A stretch of 5,229 nt of DNA. It comes from Balneolales bacterium. GTDB taxonomy: Bacteria; Bacteroidota; Rhodothermia; Balneolales; Natronogracilivirgulaceae. Positions 1 to 5,137 of this stretch are shown one piece after another. Under the pieces are notes generated by a model. It had not been told where the DNA came from, did no database searches, and was given only the letters and a program-made list of their open reading frames with translations. How positions within the stretch are numbered: the first letter of the stretch is position 1; every line of letters begins with the position of its first letter. A program made the translations under genes and the position numbers. Location: positions 1 to 5,229 of the forward strand of contig SLLP01000102.1 in assembly GCA_007133995.1 (NCBI GenBank), in the 5' to 3' direction.

Positions 1-1095
1 ATAAACATGGAGATGCGCCTCCTTTTTGCTCCAAAGCTCTTCCGGAACTTCGGCTATCGCATCACCGTTACGCATGCCAAGAAGATTCTCCATCACGGCT
101 GCAGATGAGCGCATGTCCGTTCTGCCGAGCGGAAGCCCCATTATCGCCCGAACATGATTTTCGAACTGGGATGTGATACATCCTTCAATAGTGTAGTGAC
201 CCGAATTGTGCGGTCGTGGTGCCGACTCATTGAGGTAAAGTTTGCCATCATCGGTCAGAAAAAACTCAAAAGCAAATAGTCCGATTCCATTAATCGCTTC
301 CATTGCTACGGAAGCCAGCCGGCAGGCTTCATCAGCGATGGACGGATCGATCTGCGCCGGGGCAATTACAGTCTTGCATATATGTCCTTTTTGAATGGTC
401 TCACAACACGGATAGACGACTGAACCGGTGCGGTTACGGGCAATCTGAACGGCCAGCTCCTTGTGAAAAGGAATGAACGCCTCCGCGATGAGTTCATGCC
501 CGTAATCACCACCAAGCGCCATGAAAGCCGGTTGGTGATCAGCTTGTGAATGGATGGTTTTATTGCCGTACCCGTCATAGCCGCCTTTTGATGATTTGAG
601 AACAAATGGGTATCCATACTCATCGGCAAATGGCTGCATCTCATCAACAGAGGTAATCTTCCGGTAGGGGGTGACCGGAATTCCCGCCTGGCTGAATGTC
701 TCCTTCTCCAGGAATTTTGACTCCAGCTTCATGAAGCTGGCAGGAGTCGGCAAAATGGGTGTGCCGGAAATGTTTTGAACCCGCTCAAGCAATGCACCAT
801 CCAGAAATTCGTTTTCAAGTGTAATAACGTCACATTTTTGAGCGAACCTGACCAGTGCCTCTTCATCATCAAACCGGCCTGGAAACTGAAGCGGTGTCAT
901 CCACTCCAAAGGTTGCAATGATGCGGCTTCATCATGCAAAGCAGCAGGCTGAAGCGATTCATGAACACCGGATCCCGAGTAAGCCGCTGCCTTCATACCA
1001 AGACGCATGACTACGGCCGCGGACATTCGTGCCAGTTGTCCGGCTCCAAGAAAGCCGATGGTTGTATTTGCGGAGACGGGATGTGCCTGTATCAT
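1..1095 (-). CDS. purK: 5-(carboxyamino)imidazole ribonucleotide synthase, C-terminus cut by window edge
   Basis: PurK is the cytoplasmic ATP-grasp enzyme that uses ATP and bicarbonate to convert AIR to N5-CAIR in de novo purine synthesis; PurE then rearranges the product. 365 residues are visible and the frame is open through base 1. Seen: an N-terminal dinucleotide-fold-like glycine motif (TIGFLGAGQLARM, residues 12-24); the ATP-grasp loop KSSKGGYDGYGN (167-178); the acidic ATP/Mg region (E202-E205, then FAFEFF at 275-279); and the family signatures NESAPRPHNSGHYT (289-302) and SQFENHVRAIMGLPLG (309-324). The visible end, HLHVY, resembles the conserved Y-G-K segment close to the PurK C-terminus, so probably only some 10-25 residues are missing (family usually about 355-390). 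ATG at 1095 was chosen because an in-frame stop lies three codons upstream and the glycine motif follows at normal distance. No clear Shine-Dalgarno is seen; a duplicated 10-mer abuts the start. No purE is visible; it may lie beyond the left edge. Confidence 0.95.
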   Translation of the reverse strand, partial: MIQAHPVSANTTIGFLGAGQLARMSAAVVMRLGMKAAAYSGSGVHESLQPAALHDEAASLQPLEWMTPLQFPGRFDDEEALVRFAQKCDVITLENEFLDGALLERVQNISGTPILPTPASFMKLESKFLEKETFSQAGIPVTPYRKITSVDEMQPFADEYGYPFVLKSSKGGYDGYGNKTIHSQADHQPAFMALGGDYGHELIAEAFIPFHKELAVQIARNRTGSVVYPCCETIQKGHICKTVIAPAQIDPSIADEACRLASVAMEAINGIGLFAFEFFLTDDGKLYLNESAPRPHNSGHYTIEGCITSQFENHVRAIMGLPLGRTDMRSSAAVMENLLGMRNGDAIAEVPEELWSKKEAHLHVY

Positions 1096-1097
1096 GA

Positions 1098-1121
1098 TTG
1101 GTCAGGAGTGTTTGGTCAGGA
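1098..1121 (-). repeat. Tandem 10-nt direct repeat just upstream of purK
   Basis: TTGGTCAGGA occurs at 1098-1107 and again, exactly, at 1112-1121 (period 14). On the purK strand this is TCCTGACCAA twice, the second copy ending 2 nt before the ATG. The position fits a translational or transcriptional control site, but the regulator is unknown and chance is possible for a 10-mer. Confidence 0.6.
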
Positions 1122-1131
1122 ATAACGTGGA

Positions 1132-1147
1132 TAAAATACCTATTTTA
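1132..1147. promoter_or_regulatory. AT-rich inverted repeat, possible operator
   Basis: TAAAATACCTATTTTA is a dyad with two perfect 7-nt arms around a central CC. It lies in the middle of the divergent spacer, 37 nt from the purK start and 60 nt from the prfA start, where a repressor could act on both genes. No known operator consensus is matched with certainty; AT-rich promoter DNA yields such dyads by chance more often than GC-rich DNA. Confidence 0.35.
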
Positions 1148-1155
1148 ACAACATC

Positions 1156-1184
1156 AAAAAGCAGGACAGACGGTTCTGTCTTGC
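1156..1184 (-). terminator. Hairpin with T5 tail on the minus strand, ahead of purK
   Basis: GCAGGACAG (1161-1169) pairs with CTGTCTTGC (1176-1184) to give a 9-bp stem with one G-U pair and a 6-nt loop. Read on the minus strand, the stem is followed at once by five T (1160-1156), the shape of a Rho-independent terminator. It points toward purK, 61 nt before its start. It could end transcription running antisense to prfA, or act as an attenuator in a long purK leader. On the plus strand it would be a hairpin in the prfA leader with no T-run. Confidence 0.45.
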
Positions 1185-1207
1185 CATGGAAAATACAGGA
1201 ATCTCAC

Positions 1208-2290
1208 ATGAATATTGAACACAAACTGGCGCAACTGCAATCCCGGTACGAAGAGCTCGGAATGGCACTCAGTGACCCGGAAATTTACAATCAACCGGAA
1301 AAACTGACCAGGATTACGAAGGAGCACAGCAGTTTGAAATCGCTGGTAGATGATTACATAAAGTGGAAAAGACTTAAATCACAGATCGATGGCAACCGTG
1401 AGATCGTGGAGCAGAACGAAGATCCGGAACTCACCGAAATGGCACGGCTGGAAATTCAACAGCTTGAGGAAGAGCTTGAACAGCTCGAAAAGAAAATTCG
1501 TGTAGCGTTGGTGCCCAGGGATCCAGAAGACTCTAAAAATGCCATTGTCGAAATTCGTGCGGGCACCGGTGGAGATGAAGCGGCAATTTTTGTGGGAAAT
1601 CTGTTCGAGATGTATCGCCGGTATGCCGATGACAGAAACTGGAATCTGGAAATCATGGATTTGCATGAGTCAGAAAAAGGTGGATACAAGGATATTGTTT
1701 TCAAAATGGAAGGACAGGATGTTTTTGCCGAGATGAAATATGAGAGCGGTGTGCACCGGGTGCAGCGTGTTCCGGAAACCGAATCGCAGGGCCGAGTGCA
1801 CACTTCGGCGGCTACTGTGGCCGTACTGCCCGAAGCAGAGGAGGTGGATATCAAGATCAATCCGGCAGACCTTGAATTTGAAGCATATCGTGCAAGCGGA
1901 GCGGGCGGACAGCATGTCAATACCACCGACTCCGCTGTCAGGATACGCCATGTCCCTTCCGGGGTAGTGGTCACATGTCAGCAAGAGCGATCTCAACATA
2001 AAAACCGTGACAAGGCCATGGCGATGCTGCGTTCCAGGCTTTACGAAAATGAACTGGAAAAAAAGCGATCCGAGCGGGCAGCTGCACGAAAAAGTCAGGT
2101 CTCAACAGGGGATCGAAGTGCAAAAATTCGAACTTACAACTTCCCGCAGGGCAGGCTTACGGATCATAGAATCGGACTTACCCTCTACAATCTCGACGCA
2201 ATCATCAAAGGTGACCTGTCGGATGTGATCAAGGCACTCCGCGTTCAGGACAATATGGAGCGTATGCAGGAGGCAGGAGACAAGGCTTGA
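1208..2290 (+). CDS. prfA: Peptide chain release factor 1 (RF1)
   Basis: RF1 recognises UAA and UAG in the ribosomal A site and triggers hydrolysis of the peptidyl-tRNA ester bond. The 360-residue product has exactly the length of E. coli RF1. Seen in order: an N-terminal helical, coiled-coil-like region rich in Glu/Lys/Leu (about 1-105); the codon-recognition tripeptide P-E-T at 189-191 within VQRVPETESQGRVHTSA, which is the PxT form typical of RF1 rather than the SPF of RF2; the catalytic GGQ at 233-235 in ASGAGGQHVNTTDSAVR, whose Gln is the residue methylated by PrmC; and the conserved SQHKNRDKAMAML (262-274) and TYNFPQGRLTDHR (309-321). The frame is open upstream to at least 1007, but ATG 1208 has AGGAA 6 nt before it and begins the conserved N-terminus. 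No prmC follows, unlike the common prfA-prmC pairing; the next gene converges 12 nt beyond the stop. Confidence 0.97.
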   Translation: MNIEHKLAQLQSRYEELGMALSDPEIYNQPEKLTRITKEHSSLKSLVDDYIKWKRLKSQIDGNREIVEQNEDPELTEMARLEIQQLEEELEQLEKKIRVALVPRDPEDSKNAIVEIRAGTGGDEAAIFVGNLFEMYRRYADDRNWNLEIMDLHESEKGGYKDIVFKMEGQDVFAEMKYESGVHRVQRVPETESQGRVHTSAATVAVLPEAEEVDIKINPADLEFEAYRASGAGGQHVNTTDSAVRIRHVPSGVVVTCQQERSQHKNRDKAMAMLRSRLYENELEKKRSERAAARKSQVSTGDRSAKIRTYNFPQGRLTDHRIGLTLYNLDAIIKGDLSDVIKALRVQDNMERMQEAGDKA

Positions 2291-2303
2291 TTGCCACCTG
2301 CCT
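2271..2303. terminator. Weak inverted repeat at the prfA / RsbW-like convergent junction
   Basis: AGGCAGG (2271-2277) and CCTGCCT (2297-2303) form a 7-bp stem, and GGC/GCC inside the 19-nt loop can add 3 bp. It spans the prfA stop and the last base of the converging gene's stop codon. No T-run follows on either strand, so it is at best a weak or bidirectional terminator; chance complementarity is possible. Confidence 0.25.
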
Positions 2304-2704
2304 TACAACTTGAACTCGATCGTGATTTTTCGGCCATTGTCACTGAAACTGACTTTGTCGGCAAACTCGTGAATCAACCAGATGCCCCGTCCGCTGGACT
2401 TGAGAAGATTCTCCTTCTCAATTGGGTTTGGTATGCTTTCAGGATCAAAGCCGTCTCCCTCGTCCTGAACAGATAGAATCAATCTCCGGGGGGTGATTTT
2501 AGCCTCTAATTCGACAGACTTGCTTTTGTTTTGCTTGTTTCCGTGCAGAATGGCATTGGTTACTGCTTCTGTGAGAACCAGCATGATGTGATGCCTGAGA
2601 TCACCTTTAATTCCGATCAGTGAACCGATCTCATTGACAAACGTTTCAATCCTGTCCAGCTCATCAAGGGTTGAGTTCAGTTTCAACGACAGATGATTTT
2701 CCAT
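2303..2704 (-). CDS. RsbW/SpoIIAB-like anti-sigma serine/threonine kinase (HATPase)
   Basis: The 133-residue protein is a single GHKL-type ATPase domain of the kind found in partner-switching anti-sigma factors, which bind a sigma factor or other target and phosphorylate a STAS-domain antagonist. Seen: the N-box TEAVTNAILHGN (45-56), with Glu46 and Asn50 in the places for catalytic base and Mg ligand; the G1 box DEGDGFDP (81-88); and the G2 box SSGRGIWL (103-110). It has no membrane segment and no other domain. It is slightly shorter than B. subtilis RsbW (about 160) or SpoIIAB (about 146), as is usual for stand-alone copies. ATG 2704 was chosen because AGGAA, overlapping the stop of the upstream gene, lies 9 nt before it; a TTG at 2710 would add two residues but sits only 3 nt from that AGGAA. 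It lies 12 nt downstream of the dehydrogenase gene on the same strand, so co-transcription is likely. No STAS antagonist, PP2C phosphatase or sigma factor gene is in view, so the target is unknown. Confidence 0.87.
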   Translation of the reverse strand: MENHLSLKLNSTLDELDRIETFVNEIGSLIGIKGDLRHHIMLVLTEAVTNAILHGNKQNKSKSVELEAKITPRRLILSVQDEGDGFDPESIPNPIEKENLLKSSGRGIWLIHEFADKVSFSDNGRKITIEFKL

Positions 2705-2716
2705 ACTCAATGTTTC

Positions 2717-4024
2717 CTATGCGTAAATCCCCCGAAGGCGAAGAGTGTCGGATACTTTTTGAATAGCATACACATAGGCTGCCTGTCTGAGCGTAATATT
2801 ATACTTTTGCTTTACATCATAAAGTAATTGAAACGCATCACGCATCATCCGGTTCAGGCGACGATTAACTCTGTCTTCGGTCCAGAAATAACCGTGGCGG
2901 TCCTGGACCCATTCAAAGTAGGAGACGGTTACACCACCTGCATTAGCGAGTATGTCAGGAATGATCAGGATTCCCATATCGTCAAGGATTTTATCGGCAT
3001 TTGCCGTGATTGGTCCGTTGGCTCCTTCAATAATGGCTTTGGCCTTGATGTTCGGTGCGTTATGTTTATTGATTTGATCCTGCAGAGCTGCAGGTACAAG
3101 TATATCGCAATCCAACTCCAACAGTTCCTCATTTGTAATTTTGTCCGCACCCTGGAATCCTTCCAGAGCACCTCCGTTTCGCTGGACATGCAGCAACGCC
3201 TGATCGATATCGATCCCCTCCTGATGGTAATAACCGCCTGTGATATCGCTTATACCGACAACTCGGGCACCTCTTTCGTAAAGTAGTCGTGCCGTTACTG
3301 ACCCAACATTTCCAAAGCCCTGGATCACTAAGCGGCATTTATTTGCCATGATGCCAAGTTTGTTCAATGCTTCCAGCGTCACAGTGACGACTCCGCGGCC
3401 AGTAGCCTCCTTTCGGCCCTTGGATCCGCCAAGAATGACAGGTTTTCCTGTGACAACAGCGTTATCAGTGCGCCGTGAATGCATGCTGTACGTATCCATA
3501 ATCCAAGCCATAATCTGCTCATTGGTATTCATGTCAGGAGCAGGAATATCGCGATCCGGCCCGATGACTTCAATCATTTCTGCAGTGTAACGGCGGGTGA
3601 TCTGCTCCAATTCGCGGATGGAGAGCTCTTTTGGATTACATCGTATGGCACCCTTTGCACCTCCGAAGGGCACATTTACCACAGCACATTTCCAGGTCAT
3701 CCAGGCGGCAAGCGCCTTCACCTCCTCTATGGTCACGCTCGGGGTATAGCGGAGTCCGCCTTTCGAGGGTCCGAGTACGTTGTCATGGATTACCCGATAT
3801 CCTTCGAAAACACGAATGTTTCCATTGTCCATAATGATCGGGATAGATACAGTAACCGACTTGACCGGATTGGAAAGATACTGAAACATCCCCTCATCGA
3901 GTTCGAGCAGTTTTGCAGCAAAGCGAAATCGCTCCATCATGGACTCGAAAGGAGATTCCTTGTTCAGGATGGGACCGGGCTCTTTATAATACGGTGAACT
4001 GTAGAAATCTTCTTTTTGTGACAT
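2717..4024 (-). CDS. gdhA: Glutamate dehydrogenase (Glu/Leu/Phe/Val dehydrogenase family), probably NAD-linked
   Basis: A cytoplasmic, probably hexameric enzyme that interconverts glutamate with 2-oxoglutarate and ammonia. The 435 residues fit the GDH50s class (about 420-450). Counting from ATG 4024: substrate-binding Lys88 in GPSKGGLRY; Lys112 in TWKCAV; catalytic Lys124 in PFGGAKGAI; and Asp164 in IPAPDMNTNE. These match the Lys89/Lys113/Lys125/Asp165 set of Clostridium symbiosum GDH almost position for position. The Rossmann motif GFGNVG (236-241) is followed by Asp260 at the end of the second strand (VVGISD), which favours NAD over NADP. Ser368 in NAGGVTVSYFEW, together with Lys88, supports glutamate rather than leucine or phenylalanine as substrate. 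ATG 4024 is preferred over an adjacent TTG at 4027. There is no Shine-Dalgarno in the AT-rich leader. The RsbW-like kinase gene follows 12 nt after the TAG stop, probably on the same transcript. Confidence 0.94.
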   Translation of the reverse strand: MSQKEDFYSSPYYKEPGPILNKESPFESMMERFRFAAKLLELDEGMFQYLSNPVKSVTVSIPIIMDNGNIRVFEGYRVIHDNVLGPSKGGLRYTPSVTIEEVKALAAWMTWKCAVVNVPFGGAKGAIRCNPKELSIRELEQITRRYTAEMIEVIGPDRDIPAPDMNTNEQIMAWIMDTYSMHSRRTDNAVVTGKPVILGGSKGRKEATGRGVVTVTLEALNKLGIMANKCRLVIQGFGNVGSVTARLLYERGARVVGISDITGGYYHQEGIDIDQALLHVQRNGGALEGFQGADKITNEELLELDCDILVPAALQDQINKHNAPNIKAKAIIEGANGPITANADKILDDMGILIIPDILANAGGVTVSYFEWVQDRHGYFWTEDRVNRRLNRMMRDAFQLLYDVKQKYNITLRQAAYVYAIQKVSDTLRLRGIYA

Positions 4025-4027
4025 CAA

Positions 4028-4280
4028 AACGTAGTATGGAATATGAAATATAAATGTAACTCTCTATCAAGGTCCTTCTGGAATATAGCAAGAGCGCAAC
4101 GAAAGAAAGAACAAAAGTACAAAATACAAATTTAAAAGCTTTTTGGTGTAAAGTTGCAACAAAGGCGTCTCTTTTCGATATTATGCCGAATACCCATCGA
4201 ATAGAACAGGTATGAAGTAAGTCATCCGTTATGGCGTTGCCCAGATCAACCGGTTTACGTGAAAACCATTCAGCAAAATC
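4028..4280. promoter_or_regulatory. Divergent spacer between gdhA and the HNH gene
   Basis: This AT-rich noncoding stretch lies between two divergent genes and should hold both promoters. On the minus strand, TACTTTTG (4119-4112) fits the Bacteroidota -7 consensus TAnnTTTG, 88 nt before gdhA, but no good -33 box sits 19-21 nt upstream of it. On the plus strand, TTGCAA (4154-4159) and TATTAT (4179-4184) with a 19-nt spacer could serve the HNH gene. Both are weak matches. Nothing that looks like a gene, tRNA or strong hairpin was seen here. Confidence 0.3.
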
Positions 4281-4784
4281 ATGAGACTCAATGGTAATGT
4301 ACTCGTACTCAATCAGGACTATCAGCCTCTGAGTGTATGCGATGTCAGAAAGTCCATGCTGCTTCTGATGCTTGAAAAAGCCGAGATGCTGCACGACCAT
4401 CCCATGAAGAAAATCCGCTCCATTCGCATGGAATTCGACTATCCCTCAGTCATTCGGTTGCGAAGATACGCCCGCATTCCCTACAAGAACATTGTTTTGT
4501 CGCGTAAGAATATTCTGAAAAGAGACAATAACAGGTGCCTGTACTGCAATTCCAGGGAAAAACTTACCATCGACCATGTCGTTCCAAAAAGCAGGGGCGG
4601 GGACGACTCTTGGGAGAACCTGGTCTCGGCCTGCACCATATGCAATCATAAAAAAGGCAACCGTACTCCGCGTGAAGCCGGGATGAATCTGCTCGGAAAG
4701 CCTTTCCGGCCTAATCATATCATTTATCTCAGAGATTTCTACGGTAACGTACACGAAAGCTGGAAACCCTATCTCTACTACTGA
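4281..4784 (+). CDS. HNH endonuclease family protein
   Basis: A 167-residue protein of the stand-alone HNH type common as a single chromosomal gene in Bacteroidota-like genomes; its physiological role is not known to me. The N-terminus (NVLVLNQDYQPLSVCDVRKS, about 6-25) and the following helix, LLLMLEKAEML, are characteristic of this subfamily. The HNH zinc-finger nuclease core is intact: CLYC (Cys86, Cys89), then IDHVVPKSRGG with the Asp98-His99 pair that supplies the catalytic histidine, WENLVSAC with Asn113 and Cys118, and CNHKKG with Cys121-Asn122-His123. The four cysteines would bind a structural zinc and the His-Asn-His set a catalytic metal. The C-terminal third (RPNHIIYLRDFYGNVHESWKPYL) is basic and aromatic. 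ATG 4281 has no Shine-Dalgarno. It is alone on its strand, with the next element an insertion sequence. It is not a homing-endonuclease insertion as far as can be seen; DNA repair or nicking is a guess. Confidence 0.9.
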   Translation: MRLNGNVLVLNQDYQPLSVCDVRKSMLLLMLEKAEMLHDHPMKKIRSIRMEFDYPSVIRLRRYARIPYKNIVLSRKNILKRDNNRCLYCNSREKLTIDHVVPKSRGGDDSWENLVSACTICNHKKGNRTPREAGMNLLGKPFRPNHIIYLRDFYGNVHESWKPYLYY

Positions 4785-4936
4785 CCTGACCGTTTTTTTT
4801 GCGCCAAATATTTGTAACTTCTCCCCTCACAGGATTACCGGGGTTCAAGGCACATAGTAACGGTGTTGGCGTTATCGGTTGGATACCTTTTTTTTTTATT
4901 CGGACCGTGGTAGTCATTTCAATTTCCGACACTATC
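4785..4936. other. Noncoding flank between the HNH gene and the insertion-sequence left end
   Basis: No gene is supported here. Two T-runs occur, T8 at 4793-4800 (8 nt after the HNH stop) and T10 at 4888-4897, neither directly preceded by a good stem. Weak structures include CAAATATTTG, a 10-nt palindrome (4805-4814); CCCC/GGGG (4823-4826 with 4840-4843); and a TAACG/CGTTA hairpin (4858-4862 with 4870-4874), 13 nt before T10. One of the T-runs may end the HNH transcript. The left boundary of the insertion sequence probably falls in the second half of this stretch. Confidence 0.4.
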
Positions 4937-4954
4937 ATTCAATCCTGAATTAAT

Positions 4955-5004
4955 CAGATGAAATGGCCATGACGGCAATCTGTCACACAGCAGCATGATT
5001 ATAA
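4955..5004 (+). repeat. Imperfect direct repeat, copy A, hairpin-forming
   Basis: A 50-nt unit sharing 40 positions with copy B in five blocks: CAGATGAAAT, CATGACGG, ATCT, ACACAG and GCATGATTATAA. The 5' half folds as CAGAT/ATCTG around an inner GCC-ATGAC-GGC hairpin (4966-4976), with an asymmetric internal loop GAAATG/A. The 3' end runs into the perfect 12-nt palindrome TGATTATAATCA (4996-5007). The start-to-start distance to copy B is 95 nt. Confidence 0.8.
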
Positions 5005-5049
5005 TCAACATGGGCATTGCATGTGACTGCTTGAAACAAAAATTATAAA

Positions 5050-5104
5050 CAGATGAAATATTCATGACGGAAGTATCTTTCGACACACAGGCGCATGATT
5101 ATAA
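5050..5104 (+). repeat. Imperfect direct repeat, copy B, hairpin-forming
   Basis: A 55-nt partner of copy A, longer by 2 nt and 3 nt at two places. The inner stem is UUC-AUGAC-GGA (5061-5071) where copy A has GCC-AUGAC-GGC: the G-C pair becomes U-A, a C-G pair becomes U-G, and the third pair and loop are unchanged. The outer AGAT/ATCT pairing (5051-5054 with 5075-5078) is kept. The 3' block GCATGATTATAA is identical to copy A, but what follows (AGCTTAAACC) breaks the palindrome. The unit ends 33 nt before the transposase start. Confidence 0.8.
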
Positions 5105-5137
5105 AGCTTAAACCACCACTTCAGCCCTTTACCGACG

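Larger units (their letters stand above)
1096..1207. promoter_or_regulatory. Divergent purK/prfA promoter region
   Basis: These 112 nt separate the divergent starts of purK and prfA and must hold the promoters of at least one of them. Visible inside are a 10-nt direct repeat next to purK (1098-1121), an AT-rich 16-nt dyad (1132-1147), a 9-bp hairpin (1161-1184) with T5 on the minus strand, and an AGGAA Shine-Dalgarno (1197-1201), 6 nt before the prfA ATG. I cannot place convincing -35/-10 or Bacteroidota-type -33/-7 boxes. Confidence 0.6.
4937..5110 (+). ncRNA. Candidate IS110 bridge RNA (seekRNA)
   Basis: In IS110-group elements a structured RNA from the noncoding left end directs the recombinase by pairing one internal loop to the target and a second to the donor ends. 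Seen here: a 5-bp stem with tetraloop, ATTCA-ATCC-TGAAT (4937-4950), which could be the 5' stem-loop; then structured unit A, starting at 4955, with CAGAT/ATCTG (4955-4959 with 4978-4982) and an inner GCC/GGC stem; a further stem GTCACA/TGTGAC (4982-4987 with 5022-5027); and unit B, starting at 5050, with AGAT/ATCT (5051-5054 with 5075-5078) and a related inner stem. The total of about 174 nt and the stem-loop plus two-loop layout resemble the published IS621 bridge RNA (177 nt). Transcript ends are guesses, target and donor loops are not assigned, and the fold was done by eye. Confidence 0.42.

Noticed and set aside
1007..1207. In-frame upstream extension of prfA
   Set aside because: The frame is open but overlaps the purK start region, has no RF1-like sequence, and the ATG at 1208 has a proper Shine-Dalgarno and gives the standard 360-residue protein.
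1456..1974. Long antisense open frame within prfA
   Set aside because: Serine/threonine/cysteine-rich translation without recognisable motifs, opposite a clearly conserved gene; a codon-composition shadow.
3479..3997. Antisense open frame within the glutamate dehydrogenase gene
   Set aside because: Lies wholly opposite conserved catalytic segments and its translation resembles no family.
4025..4027. TTG as start of the glutamate dehydrogenase
   Set aside because: The adjacent ATG at 4024 is the normal choice and no ribosome-binding site favours the TTG.
3984..4400. Minus-strand open frame across the gdhA/HNH spacer
   Set aside because: Overlaps the starts of both real genes, and its AT-rich half translates to low-complexity residues; no support as a gene.
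4785..4900. Strong Rho-independent terminator after the HNH gene
   Set aside because: Both T-runs lack a directly adjacent stable stem by eye, so they are described only as part of the flank.
4729..4938. Minus-strand 69-codon frame downstream of the HNH gene
   Set aside because: Overlaps the HNH C-terminus and translates the T-run as polylysine; no conserved features.
4955..5104. CRISPR array or integron attC pair
   Set aside because: Only two imperfect units of unequal length with indels and no uniform spacers; no cas or integrase gene nearby. The adjacent IS110 transposase gives a better explanation.
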